Origin: DATFVJ01 sp035517695
Lineage (GTDB): Bacteria > Actinomycetota > Actinomycetes > Streptosporangiales > Streptosporangiaceae
Length of the DNA stretch: 37,060 nucleotides
Reading direction: 5' to 3'
Assembly: GCA_035517695.1 (NCBI GenBank)
Contig: DATIYI010000280.1
Coordinates: 1-37,060, forward strand
Both the position numbers and the translations under genes were made by a program. The notes beneath the pieces were generated by a model, which ran no database searches, was not told the DNA's origin, and saw only the letters and a program-made list of their open reading frames with translations. Positions 16,490 to 28,564 of the stretch are shown one piece after another; position 1 is the stretch's first letter; the number at the start of each line of letters is the position of its first letter.

Positions 16490-18578
16490 CGGCGGCCCGC
16501 CACCGGCGTGCCTGAATCAGGTGCGATTGGATGTCGAGCTGCGGCTTACCCGACTCGTCAAGGTGCCGCCGGGTCCAGGTGCCGTTCTCATCCAGCCACC
16601 AGGACGCTGTGGTCTCGTCCATCGCAAGCTCGATCAGGGACGCCAGAGACTCGCGCATGGCCGGATCGCTGACCTGGACGAGCGTCTCCACCCGCCGGTC
16701 CAGGTTGCGATGCATCATGTCCGCGCTGCCCAGCCAGACATCCGGCGGCTCGTCATCGCCGACGGGTCCGAACGTGAACAACCGCGAATGCTCGAGAAAG
16801 CGGCCGAGAATGCTGCGTACCCTGATCGTTTCCGACAGGCCAGGGACGCCTGGGCGCAGTGCGCAAATACCGCGCACCCACAGGTCGATGGGCACGCCGG
16901 CCCGTGAGGCGTTGTAGAGCGCGTCGATGACAAGCTCATCGACGAGGGCGTTGCATTTGATCCGGATTCGGGCCGGGTTACCGTCCACGAACCGTTCGCG
17001 CTCACGATTGATCCGGTCCACGATCCCTGAGCGCAGCGAGACGGGAGCGACGAGGAACCTGTGATAGGAGTCTCTCCTGCTGTAGCCGGTGAGGTGATTG
17101 AACAGGTCCGTGACGTCCTCGCCGACCACGGATTCGGCGGTGAGCAGGCCGAAGTCCTCGTACAGGCGTGCGGTCTTCGGGTGGTAGTTGCCGGTGCCCA
17201 CGTGGCAATAACGGCGCAGCGAACCGTCCTTCTCCTCCCGGACGACCAGGCACAATTTGCAATGCGTCTTGAGGCCGACGATGCCGTAGACCACATGGCA
17301 GCCAGCTTCTTCAAGCTTCCTCGCCCAGGTGATGTTGGCCCGCTCGTCGAACCTGGCCTTGATCTCAACGACGACGACTACCTGCTTGCCCGCGTCGGCG
17401 GCGTCGATGAGCGCGTCGACGATGGGGGAATCGCCGCTGGTGCGGTACAAGGTCTGTTTGATCGCGAGTACCTGAGGGTCGACCGCGGCTTCCTCCACGA
17501 GACGTTCCACCGTGGTGGTGAACGAGTCGTAAGGATGGTGGACGAGCACGTCGCGCTCGCGCAGCGTGCCGAAAACACCCTTTTCCCCGCTCAGCGCCGT
17601 CTCCGCGGGAACGAATATGGGGTACTTCAGCTCCTGCAGGTCCAGATCCGCGATGGCGTGCAGGCCGGCCAGGTCCAGCGGGCCCGGCAGCCGGTACACC
17701 GCCCGCTCACCCACACCGATCTCCGTCACCAGCCGCTCGAGCACCACCTCGGAGATCGAGTCCTCGACCTCGAGCCGCACCGCCGGCCCGAACCTGCGGC
17801 GGAGCAGTTCGCGCTCGAGCGCCTGCATCAGGTCCTCTGTGACGTCTTCGTCTACCTCCAGGTCCTGGTTGCGGGTCACCCGGAAGGCGTGGTGCTCGAG
17901 AATCCGCATGCCCTCGAACAGCTGACCAAGGTGGGCAGCGATCACGTCTTCGAGCGGGACGAACCGTTGCGGCGACACTTCCAGGAAACGTGGCAGCAGC
18001 GGCGGTACCTTGACCCGCGCGAACATCTCGAGGCCCGACCGGGGATCTGCCACGACGACGGCGAGGTTGAGCGACAGGCCAGAAATGTAGGGGAACGGAT
18101 GAGCGGGGTCGACCACCAGCGGCGTGAGCACCGGGTAGATGCGCTCTCGGAACAGGCGGTGCAGGCTCTGCTGTTCCGTGTCGGAAAGCTCGGCCCAGCG
18201 CAGGATCTCGATTCCCTGCGCGGTGAGGGCAGGCTGTACCGCGTCGTGGAAGCAGGTCGCGTGCCGCAGCATGAGCTCGCCGGTGAGCTCGAGAATGCGC
18301 CCCAGAACCCGGCGCGCCGGCTGCTTGGTCGCTGTCGTCACCGGCAGGCCGGTGGCAAGGCGCCTGGTAAGCCCGGCGACGCGAACCATGAAGAACTCAT
18401 CTAGGTTGCTCGCGAAGATCGCAAGGAACCTGACCCGCTCGAGCAACGGGACTGCCTCGTCCTCGGCGAGTTCGAGCACGCGCTGATTGAAGCGCAGCCA
18501 GCTTTCCTCGCGGTCGAGGTAACGGCCCTGTGGAAGATCATCCACACCCGGGAGCTCGCTGACCTCGCTTACGCTCAT
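16482..18578 (-). CDS. ppk1: polyphosphate kinase 1
   Basis: A 698-residue enzyme that reversibly transfers the ATP gamma-phosphate to polyphosphate. The N-domain has RYLDREESWLRFNQRVLELA, with FLAIFASNLDEFFMVRVAGL. The head domain and the two C-terminal phospholipase-D-like domains follow. The phosphorylated His is in GLKTHCKLCLV (His439 from this start) and the second catalytic His in YCHVGTGNYHPKTAR (His459). The last conserved block is VWLGSADMMHRNLDRRVE. ATG 18578 has GGGAGA upstream and gives the standard N-terminus; an ATG at 18611 is also in frame. It is the first gene of a two-gene minus-strand operon with the mutT1-like gene and is divergent from adenine deaminase. Confidence 0.95.
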   Translation of the reverse strand: MSVSEVSELPGVDDLPQGRYLDREESWLRFNQRVLELAEDEAVPLLERVRFLAIFASNLDEFFMVRVAGLTRRLATGLPVTTATKQPARRVLGRILELTGELMLRHATCFHDAVQPALTAQGIEILRWAELSDTEQQSLHRLFRERIYPVLTPLVVDPAHPFPYISGLSLNLAVVVADPRSGLEMFARVKVPPLLPRFLEVSPQRFVPLEDVIAAHLGQLFEGMRILEHHAFRVTRNQDLEVDEDVTEDLMQALERELLRRRFGPAVRLEVEDSISEVVLERLVTEIGVGERAVYRLPGPLDLAGLHAIADLDLQELKYPIFVPAETALSGEKGVFGTLRERDVLVHHPYDSFTTTVERLVEEAAVDPQVLAIKQTLYRTSGDSPIVDALIDAADAGKQVVVVVEIKARFDERANITWARKLEEAGCHVVYGIVGLKTHCKLCLVVREEKDGSLRRYCHVGTGNYHPKTARLYEDFGLLTAESVVGEDVTDLFNHLTGYSRRDSYHRFLVAPVSLRSGIVDRINRERERFVDGNPARIRIKCNALVDELVIDALYNASRAGVPIDLWVRGICALRPGVPGLSETIRVRSILGRFLEHSRLFTFGPVGDDEPPDVWLGSADMMHRNLDRRVETLVQVSDPAMRESLASLIELAMDETTASWWLDENGTWTRRHLDESGKPQLDIQSHLIQARRWRAADG

Positions 18579-18805
18579 GCCCCGATTCTCCCGACTATCG
18601 ACTATCGCCAACGTGTCCGCAGCAGCCCGCTACCAAGTATCGCGCCTGCTCAACAAAATGAGCCACCCGCCGAGGGTGAGAGCAAGCGCGGCCTGACCAA
18701 ATCAGCAGGCGGCGGTGGTTACCTACCGACATTACCCCGGATGGCGGATCTCGGGACCAAGGGCTCTGGGCGATGCCTGGGCCGGCGCCGCAGGCTTGAC
18801 TGCCT

Positions 18806-18841
18806 GAGGTGGGACCTATGAGCGAGGTGGGACCTATGGGC
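18806..18841 (+). promoter_or_regulatory. tandem duplication of the ribosome-binding site and start codon of the adenine deaminase gene
   Basis: Two adjacent 18-base copies, gaggtgggacctatgagc (18806-18823) and the same with ggc at the end (18824-18841), each hold a GAGGTG ribosome site and an in-frame ATG (18818 and 18836). The two copies are 17/18 identical and the duplication keeps the frame, so either ATG can start the protein. Confidence 0.9.
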
Positions 18842-20626
18842 GCAGCCGAGCCCGCCCGTGACCTGGCCCACCGGATCGCGGTCGCACGCGGGGACGAGCC
18901 CGCCGACCTGGTGCTGACCGGCGGCAGGGTGCTGAGTGTCTTCACTGGTGAACTGCTCGACGTGGACGTCGCAATCGCCGGTGAGCACGTCGCGGGGCTT
19001 GGCCGTTACACCGGCCGTGAGGTCGCCGACGTCTCCGGGCTCGTGCTGCTGCCCGGCTTCATAGACGGGCACATGCACCTGGAGTCGACCAAGCTCATGG
19101 TCGACAGTTTCGCGGCCGCGGTGCTGCCGTGCGGCACCACCGCCGCGGTCATCGACCCGCACGAGATCGCCAACGTGTTCGGTGGCCGGGGTGTGCACGC
19201 CCTGCTCGGCGCCGCCGGCGGCGTTCCGTTTGACTACTTCCTCATGGTGCCGTCGTGCGTGCCAGCCGGCCCGTTCGAGTCGAGCGGCGCCACCCTTGAC
19301 GCCGCCGACGTGTCCGCGCTGCTCGCCAGCGAGCCACGCGCGATCGGGCTTGCCGAGGTGATGGACTTTCCTGGCGTGGTCGGCGCGGACGGCGCTGTCC
19401 TTGAAAAGATCCTCGCCACCCGGCGGGCCGGCCTGCACGCTGATGGGCACGCGCCAGGGCTCTGCGGGCCCGCGCTCAACGCCTATCTGGCCGCGGGCAT
19501 CAGGTCCGACCACGAATGCACCCGCTACGAGGAAGCGCTCGAGAAGCGCCGCCTCGGAATGTGGATCATGATCAGGGAGGGATCGGCGGCGCAAAACCTG
19601 GCGGCGCTGCTCCCGCTCGTCCGCAACTTCGGGCCTGCCAACTGCCTGCTGTGCACCGACGACAGGGAACCGGACGAGTTGCTTGAGTCCGGGCACGTTA
19701 ACGCGATCCTGCGCAAGGCGGTAGCCCTCGGCTGCCCGCCCGCGGACGCGGTCGTCATGGCCACCCTGCACCCAGCCCGTTACCACGGGCTGACCGAGCT
19801 CGGCGCGATCGCGCCCGGTTACCTGGCGGACATCGTCGCAGTGCCCGACCTGACCGGCTTCCGCCCTGCCCTTGTCTACAAGCGAGGACGGCTCGTCGCG
19901 GCCGACGGGGTGGCGAAAGCAATCACGCGGGTGGCGGCGCCTGACTGGATGCGCGGTAGCGTGCACGTGCGTGCGATCAGCGCCGCCGATCTGCGCATCC
20001 CCGCACCCGGCGGGGCGGTCAGGGTGATCGAGGTCCGGCCGGGTGAGCTCGTGACCCGGATGCGCGTGGTGCCGCCGCCTGAGCGCGCAGGCCAGCTTGC
20101 CGCGGACCCCTCGCGTGACCTGCTCAAGGCCGCGGTGCTTGAACGCCACCATGGGACCGGCCGGATCGGGCTCGGCCTGGTCAGCGGTTTCGGCCTGCGC
20201 CGAGGTGCGCTGGCTTCCACCGTCGCGCACGACGCGCACAACGTGGTCGTCGTCGGCGCGGACGACTTCGACATGGCGGCCGCGATCGGTCGTCTGGCGG
20301 AGCTTGGCGGCGGCCAGGTGGCGGTGGCGGACGGCCGGGTTCTGGCCGAGGTTCCGCTGCCGCTCGCCGGGCTGCTTTCCGACCAGCCTGCCGGCGAGGT
20401 AGCGGCGCAGGTGCGGCGGCTGCGCGCGGCGGCGGCCGGCCTCGGCAGCACATTGCCCGCGCCCTTTATGACAATGTCGTTCCTCGCGCTTTCCGTTATC
20501 CCCGACGCCAGGCTGACCGATCGGGGGCTGCTGGATACGGTCAGCTTCGCTCTGGTCACGCTCGCAGCGGACAGGCCCGCAGGCCAGGCCGGCCTTCGCG
20601 GCGGAATGGATCGGACGGCGCCGTAA
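18818..20626 (+). CDS. ade: adenine deaminase
   Basis: A 602-residue amidohydrolase-superfamily enzyme that converts adenine to hypoxanthine plus ammonia. The metal-binding HxH is in LPGFIDGHMHLEST (about His85/His87), followed by GTTAAVIDPHEIANVFG, which is specific to the adenine deaminase family. Then come AEVMDFPGVV with the bridging Glu, DGHAPGLCG, IRSDHECTRYEEA and LCTDDREPDEL with the catalytic Asp pair. The C-terminal domain has GLVSGFGLRRGALASTVAHDAHN and PFMTMSFLALSVIP, as in other family members. The start lies in a duplicated ribosome site (18806-18841). The product, hypoxanthine, is a natural substrate for the molybdenum hydroxylase encoded 4 kb downstream, so it likely feeds that pathway. 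Confidence 0.94.
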   Translation: MSEVGPMGAAEPARDLAHRIAVARGDEPADLVLTGGRVLSVFTGELLDVDVAIAGEHVAGLGRYTGREVADVSGLVLLPGFIDGHMHLESTKLMVDSFAAAVLPCGTTAAVIDPHEIANVFGGRGVHALLGAAGGVPFDYFLMVPSCVPAGPFESSGATLDAADVSALLASEPRAIGLAEVMDFPGVVGADGAVLEKILATRRAGLHADGHAPGLCGPALNAYLAAGIRSDHECTRYEEALEKRRLGMWIMIREGSAAQNLAALLPLVRNFGPANCLLCTDDREPDELLESGHVNAILRKAVALGCPPADAVVMATLHPARYHGLTELGAIAPGYLADIVAVPDLTGFRPALVYKRGRLVAADGVAKAITRVAAPDWMRGSVHVRAISAADLRIPAPGGAVRVIEVRPGELVTRMRVVPPPERAGQLAADPSRDLLKAAVLERHHGTGRIGLGLVSGFGLRRGALASTVAHDAHNVVVVGADDFDMAAAIGRLAELGGGQVAVADGRVLAEVPLPLAGLLSDQPAGEVAAQVRRLRAAAAGLGSTLPAPFMTMSFLALSVIPDARLTDRGLLDTVSFALVTLAADRPAGQAGLRGGMDRTAP

Positions 20627-20713
20627 TCAGTCCTGGTGCGAGCCAGGCCGTGCGCCTACCAATCCAATATCGGTGCGCATGCGCACGGTGTGCCGCGCCG
20701 AACCTGCTCACCG

Positions 20714-21367
20714 TCAGGTGGCTCCTACCGGCGTTGCCTCCCCCTTCGGGGTCGCGTCGCCCTCGGCGCGGACAGATCTCCGTGCGAGCACGAAGTACAC
20801 AACGCCGCCCACGAACAGGCCGAGGAACACGCTGAGGTCTGACCCGCCGACCCTGCTCGACAATGGCGACACGTAGGGCGAGTAGGCGTTCAGCCAAAGC
20901 GCGGCGGCAACCATCCCGGCTACTTGGGCGGTGATCGCCGGCCAGTAAACGCCGCCGTTGCGGAAGTACCGCCCTCGCTCGTTCAGCAGGCCCTGGGTGT
21001 CGTAGCGGTTTTTCCGCAGCCACGAGTCGACAAGGTAGATCGCGCACCACGGGCCCAGCCAGACGATGATGAACAGGAGAAAGTTGGACAGCAGAGTGAA
21101 GAACCGCGAGGAGAAGATCGCGTAGGCGGCGAGTACCCCGCACACAACCGTGTCGATGGCTACGCACTGAATGCGCTTGAGGCGGGGCACCAGGCTCTGC
21201 AGGGTCACGCCGGACGAGTAGAGGTCGATCGTGTTGATCGCAAATAGCTGGACAATCGCGATAAGCAGGAAAGGAACGATGAACCAGCCGGGGAAGCCCG
21301 AGGTCAGGCCGGCGATGCTGGTCGCGCTCCGCACTCCGGTCGCGATCGCCGCGCCCAGTATCTCAAG
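20714..21367 (-). pseudogene. C-terminal remnant of an NCS1 nucleobase:cation symporter
   Basis: About 215 residues remain of a transporter family that is normally about 450-500 residues long. The frame opens only after a TAG at 21368-21370 and reads GFPGWFIVPFLLIAIVQLFA, INTIDLYSSGVTLQSLVPRL, a typical NCS1 signature for purine/cytosine permeases, and then GPWCAIYLVDSW and GVYWPAITAQVAGMVAAALW. About six membrane helices of the usual twelve are left. The first half, including the substrate-binding helices, is absent. Upstream DNA has no trace of it before the next gene begins at about 21532. It is convergent with adenine deaminase, so it was probably the purine importer of this locus before truncation. 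Confidence 0.8.
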
Positions 21368-21531
21368 CTACCCGCCCGCCGCGCTACCGCAGCGCCTGTT
21401 CGCATGAGCAGGGATGAGCGCGCGGCGGGCCGGGACTTTGGACTCGTGACGAAGCGGGCCAGGCAGCCTTACTGTGACGGCGCGCCCGCGAAGGTGATGG
21501 TGACCGGCATCGACACGGAAAGATGACGACA

Positions 21532-24425
<2,894 letters not shown>

Positions 24426-24427
24426 GT

Positions 24428-24461
24428 CAGCCTTGACGGACCCGCCCTAGCAGCCTTGACG
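24428..24461 (+). promoter_or_regulatory. 11-base direct repeat upstream of the molybdenum hydroxylase gene
   Basis: CAGCCTTGACG occurs at 24428-24438 and again at 24451-24461, 23 bases apart (about two helical turns). The 177-base gap here is the largest inside the catabolic run, so an internal promoter or an operator pair is plausible. TTGACG inside each copy resembles a -35 box, but I found no well-spaced -10. Confidence 0.35.
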
Positions 24462-24602
24462 AACCACCAGCTCACCCCAACCAGATACCACGCCGAGGGC
24501 GGAGCGCCACCAGCCCACAGGACTTTCGACCCTTACCTGAAGGCAAGGGCCGGGTCAGCGTGGAGATCACCGGCATGGCGCGCTCGATCAAGGATCCCGC
24601 AG

Positions 24603-27200
24603 ATGGAATTCACGCTCAACGGAGAGCCGACGACGGCTGAGGTCCGTGATACGGACATGCACCTGCTCGACCTGCTGCGCGATCACTGCGGAATCACGTC
24701 GGTGAAGGACGGCTGCGCTCCAGAGGGCTCGTGCGGCGCGTGTACGGTCCTAGTCAACGGCCGTGCCCAGGTCTCCTGCGCGGTAAAGGCCACGCGGGTC
24801 GCGGGCAAGGAAGTGACCACCCAGGAGGGCCTGCCAGGGGCCGAGCGCACGCTGTGGGCGGAGAGTTTCGTCGCGGCAGGAGCATCCCAATGCGGCTTCT
24901 GTTCGCCCGGCATCGTCATGAAGGCGCAGGCCCTGCTGCACAAGACCCCGGCCCCCAGCCGTCCGCAGGTGGCCGCGGCCCTGGCGGGTAACCTCTGCCG
25001 CTGCACCGGTTACATCAAGATCATCGACGCGGTGCTGCTCGCCGCTGGCGCGAAGGTCGGCAGGCCGCTGCCCGAGATCGACCGCAGCGGGCGCGTCGGC
25101 TCACGCAGCGCCCGTTACCAGGGTGTAGAGCTAGCGCTCGGCGACAAGGCATATGTCAACGATCTCAGCATGCCAGGGATGCTGCACGGCGCGATCAGGT
25201 TCACCGACCATCCGCGGGCGACGATCCTGTCGATCGACACCACGCGCGCCTGCGCGCACCCCGGTGTGGTCGCCGTGCTCACCGCCGACGACGTCGCCGG
25301 CGAGCGGACACAGGGCGAGCTGACCCAGGACTGGCGGCAGATCTACGCGGTGGGCGAGACGACCCGCTACATCGGCGACGTCGTCGCCCTCGTCGCGGCG
25401 CAGACCAGGGCGGCGGCCAGCGCGGCCGCCGCGCTCGTCGATGTCGAGTACCAGGTCCTCGAGCCGCTGACCGACCCGGAGGCCGCGATGGCGCGCGGCG
25501 CTCCGCAACTGCACCGCGGCGCGCCAGGCAACGTGCTTTCGACGTCGGAGGTCAGGCGCGGCGACGCCGACGCGCTACTCGCTCAGGCCGCCTTCGTGCA
25601 CACGGAGACGTTCCAGACCCAGCACATCGAGCACGCTTTTCTCGAGCCCGAGTCCTCGCTCGCTTACCCGGACACCGACGGCGGCGTCCATTTCTACACT
25701 CAGGGCCAGGGCATCTGGAGCGACCGGCGGCAGGTGGCCGGCCTGCTCGGGCTGCCACGCGAGAAGGTCCGCGCGACCCTGGTCTCAAGCGGCGGCGCCT
25801 TCGGCGCGAAGGAAGACCTGGGCGTCCAGGGTCACGCCGCCTTACTGGCCAGCCACACCCGCTGCCCGGTCAAGCTCACCCTGAGCCGCGCGCAGAGCAT
25901 GCGCTTCCACGTCAAACGCCACCCGCTGACCATGACGTACACCGTCGGGTGCGATCCGACCGGCCGACTCCTCGCCGTCCGTGCCCGCATCGTCGGCGAC
26001 ACCGGCGCCTACGCCAGCGTCGGCGACAAGGTCCTCGAGCGCGCCGCGGGGCACGCCTGCGGCGTGTACAAGTTCGACGCCGTCGACATCGAGGCCCGGG
26101 CCATCTACACGAACAACGTGCCGTGCGGCGCGATGCGCGGTTTCGGCGCCAACCAGGCCAATTTCGCGATCGAGGGGATGATCGACCGGCTGGCGGAGCG
26201 GGTCGGCCTCGACGGCTGGGACATGCGCTGGCGTAACGCGGTGGAGATTGGCGACCGGTTCGGCACCGGGCAGAAGCTCGGGCCGGGGGTAGGTCTCAAG
26301 AAGACCCTGCTCGCGGTGCGGGACGCCTACAAATCCGCCCGCTACGCGGGCCTCGGATGCGCGGTCAAGAACACCGGGGTGGGCAACGGCCTCACCGAGT
26401 ACGGCAAGGTGATCTTGCGGCCGGAATCCGACGGCACGGTCACGCTCTACCACTCGTGGACCGAAATGGGCCAGGGCGTGCATACGGTCCTGTCACAGAT
26501 CCTCTGCGAGGAGCTTGGCGTCAGGCCCGCCCAGGTCACCGTCCGGGTGGACACCGAGCGTGAACTCGAATGCGGTCAGACCACCGCTTCGCGGGCCACC
26601 GTGCTCGGCGGGCGCGCGGTGATCGATGCCGCCGCGAAGCTCACGGCCGAACTTGGCGGCCGCCCGCTTGGCGAACTGGCCGGTCAGGAGTTCTACGGCG
26701 AGGTGTCGGTCAACTGGACGACCAAACCGGGCGCGGCGACCAGCGAGCCGGTCACCCACTTCGCATACGGCTGGGCCACCCAGGTTGTCATCCTCGACGA
26801 CGAGGGCAGGATCGAGAAGGTGATCGCCGCGCACGACGTCGGCAAGGTCATCAACCCGACACTGCTCGAGGGCCAGGTCGAAGGCGCGGTGCATATGGGC
26901 CTCGGCCATGCCCTGTCTGAGGAGTATGTCGTCAAGGACGCTCTGCCGGTGACGACCACGCTGAAGTCCCTCAACATCATCCCGCCTCGCGGCATGCCGC
27001 CGGTCGAGTGTGTCTTCATCGAGGAGTACCAGCCCGAGGGCCCGTACGGAGCCAAGGGCATCGGTGAGATCGGGCTAGTGCCCACGGCATCGGCGGCGGC
27101 CGGTGCGCTCTACGCGTTCGACGGCGTGCGCAGAACCCGGTTGCCAATGAAGGATTCCGCCGCAGCCCGCGCAGCCGTGCCCAAATTGGCCCGCTCATGA
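24603..27200 (+). CDS. XdhD-like molybdopterin hydroxylase with fused 2Fe-2S domain (putative xanthine/purine dehydrogenase)
   Basis: An 865-residue protein. ATG 24603 is preceded by AAGGA, 8 bases upstream. The N-terminal domain binds two 2Fe-2S clusters: DGCAPEGSCGAC with C59 (C38, C44, C47, C59), then SQCGFCSPG and NLCRCTGYIK (C97, C100, C132, C134). The rest is the molybdenum-cofactor domain: GQGIWSDRRQVAGLLGLP, SSGGAFGAKEDLG, NNVPCGAMRGFGANQANFAIE and YGAKGIGEIGLV with the catalytic Glu822. This two-domain fusion without an FAD domain is the form of E. coli XdhD/YgfN and the selenium-dependent-type hydroxylases. It would oxidise hypoxanthine, xanthine or a related ring. No FAD subunit and no XdhC-type maturation gene lies in the window, so its electron acceptor is unknown. 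Confidence 0.9.
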   Translation: MEFTLNGEPTTAEVRDTDMHLLDLLRDHCGITSVKDGCAPEGSCGACTVLVNGRAQVSCAVKATRVAGKEVTTQEGLPGAERTLWAESFVAAGASQCGFCSPGIVMKAQALLHKTPAPSRPQVAAALAGNLCRCTGYIKIIDAVLLAAGAKVGRPLPEIDRSGRVGSRSARYQGVELALGDKAYVNDLSMPGMLHGAIRFTDHPRATILSIDTTRACAHPGVVAVLTADDVAGERTQGELTQDWRQIYAVGETTRYIGDVVALVAAQTRAAASAAAALVDVEYQVLEPLTDPEAAMARGAPQLHRGAPGNVLSTSEVRRGDADALLAQAAFVHTETFQTQHIEHAFLEPESSLAYPDTDGGVHFYTQGQGIWSDRRQVAGLLGLPREKVRATLVSSGGAFGAKEDLGVQGHAALLASHTRCPVKLTLSRAQSMRFHVKRHPLTMTYTVGCDPTGRLLAVRARIVGDTGAYASVGDKVLERAAGHACGVYKFDAVDIEARAIYTNNVPCGAMRGFGANQANFAIEGMIDRLAERVGLDGWDMRWRNAVEIGDRFGTGQKLGPGVGLKKTLLAVRDAYKSARYAGLGCAVKNTGVGNGLTEYGKVILRPESDGTVTLYHSWTEMGQGVHTVLSQILCEELGVRPAQVTVRVDTERELECGQTTASRATVLGGRAVIDAAAKLTAELGGRPLGELAGQEFYGEVSVNWTTKPGAATSEPVTHFAYGWATQVVILDDEGRIEKVIAAHDVGKVINPTLLEGQVEGAVHMGLGHALSEEYVVKDALPVTTTLKSLNIIPPRGMPPVECVFIEEYQPEGPYGAKGIGEIGLVPTASAAAGALYAFDGVRRTRLPMKDSAAARAAVPKLARS

Positions 27201-28564
27201 TCCCTAACGGCGGCCGCGGGGTGGCGCCAGCCGACACGGTGACGCTGGCGGGCGGTACGGTCGTGGTTGCGCTCGACCCACCTGAACTGGTCCGCGCTGA
27301 CGTGGTCATCGCGGGCGGCCGGATCGCCGCGGTGGGCACAGCCCCGCCGGGCCCGGTGCGGCGTGACTGCTCGGGCACGCTCATCATTCCCGGCAACGTC
27401 TGCGCCCACCATCACCTCTACTCCGCGCTGGCCCGCGGCATGCCCTACGAGCTCGAAACGCCGACGAGCTTCTTGCAGATCCTCCAGCGGGTCTGGTGGC
27501 GCCTCGACCGCGCGCTGGACGAACCCGCCATCCGCCTGTCCGCGCTGCGCGGCGGCCTCGACGCGGTGCTCGCAGGTACGACCACGATCGTCGATCACCA
27601 CGCCTCGCCCAACGCCATCGACGGGTCGCTTGACATCGTCGCGGCCGCGCTCGAGGAACTCGGGCTTCGCTCCGTCCTCTGCTATGAGGTGACCGACAGG
27701 GACGGGCCGTGGCGAGCGGCGGCAGGGATCGCCGAGAACATGCGCTTCCTGCGCGCCGCGCGGCCACTGGCCAGGGGGATGATGGGCGCCCACGCCTCGT
27801 TCACCCTGTCCGACGAAACGCTCGCCGGCTGCGTCGAAGGCGCGGTAGGAGCGGGGGTTGGCCTGCACATCCATGTGGCCGAGGACGCGGCCGACGAACG
27901 GGACGCGCTCGCCAGGTCCGGCATGCGGGTCGTGCAGCGGCTGGCGGCCGCGGGCGCGCTCACCGGCCCCTCGCTGCTCGCGCACTGCGTCCACGTGGAC
28001 CAGGCCGAAATGGCAGTGATCGGCGCGGCAGGCGCGACCGTCGTGACCAACCCGCGCAGCAACATGAACAACGCCGTGGGCCATTCGCCGCTCGCCGAGG
28101 ACGGCCGCAGATCCGCACTGGGCACCGACGGGATCGACGGTGACATGTTCACCGAGTCGCAGGCCGGATTCTTCCGTGCCAGGGAGGCGGACCTGTCGGC
28201 CAGCCCGGACTGGCCGCTTTCCAGGCTCGCCGAGAGCGCAAGGTTCGCCGGCCTTGCCTACGGCGAGCCGCTGCTCGGCACGCTGGCGGCGGGAGCTCCC
28301 GCCGATATCACCGTTCTCGAGTATCCCGCACCGACGCCGCTGACCGCGGCGAACCTCGCGGGCCACTGGGTGTTCGGGCTGTCGCCGCGCCAGGTACGCG
28401 ACGTGTACGTCGGCGGCGAGCTTGTCGTCGCCGACCGCAGGTCCACCCGGGTTGACGAATCGAAGCTCGCCGCGGAAACCGCGGCCGGGGCCTGGCGGCT
28501 GTGGGACCGGCTGCAGGCCACCGCGGCGCACGCATTCGAGCCGAAGGGAGACGACAACCGATGA
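27197..28564 (+). CDS. ssnA: SsnA-like metal-dependent amidohydrolase
   Basis: A 455-residue cytosolic amidohydrolase. Its ATG overlaps the stop of the hydroxylase gene (ATGA at 27197-27200). The family start IIPGNVCAHHHLYSALARG has the HxH metal ligands (His71, His73) and is characteristic of SsnA proteins. Further metal ligands are in VGLHIHVAED (His226), SLLAHCVHVD (His263) and ALGTDGIDGDMFTE (Asp311). SsnA relatives sit in the E. coli purine cluster and resemble guanine deaminase and other ring-nitrogen hydrolases. The likely reaction here is deamination or hydrolytic opening of a purine-derived ring. It is located between the hydroxylase and a flavin/F420 oxidoreductase in one operon. 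Confidence 0.88.
   Translation: MIPNGGRGVAPADTVTLAGGTVVVALDPPELVRADVVIAGGRIAAVGTAPPGPVRRDCSGTLIIPGNVCAHHHLYSALARGMPYELETPTSFLQILQRVWWRLDRALDEPAIRLSALRGGLDAVLAGTTTIVDHHASPNAIDGSLDIVAAALEELGLRSVLCYEVTDRDGPWRAAAGIAENMRFLRAARPLARGMMGAHASFTLSDETLAGCVEGAVGAGVGLHIHVAEDAADERDALARSGMRVVQRLAAAGALTGPSLLAHCVHVDQAEMAVIGAAGATVVTNPRSNMNNAVGHSPLAEDGRRSALGTDGIDGDMFTESQAGFFRAREADLSASPDWPLSRLAESARFAGLAYGEPLLGTLAAGAPADITVLEYPAPTPLTAANLAGHWVFGLSPRQVRDVYVGGELVVADRRSTRVDESKLAAETAAGAWRLWDRLQATAAHAFEPKGDDNR

Noticed and set aside
15401..16672. A plus-strand frame through the 15-bp array with LRQF repeats
   Set aside because: The array stays open in several frames because 15 is a multiple of three; the Nudix box and phosphatase motifs are on the minus strand.
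18719..20239. A long open frame (about 500 codons) antisense to adenine deaminase
   Set aside because: It mirrors the codon pattern of a well-supported gene, has no recognisable motifs and is Arg/His/Gly-rich, as expected for shadow frames in GC-rich DNA.
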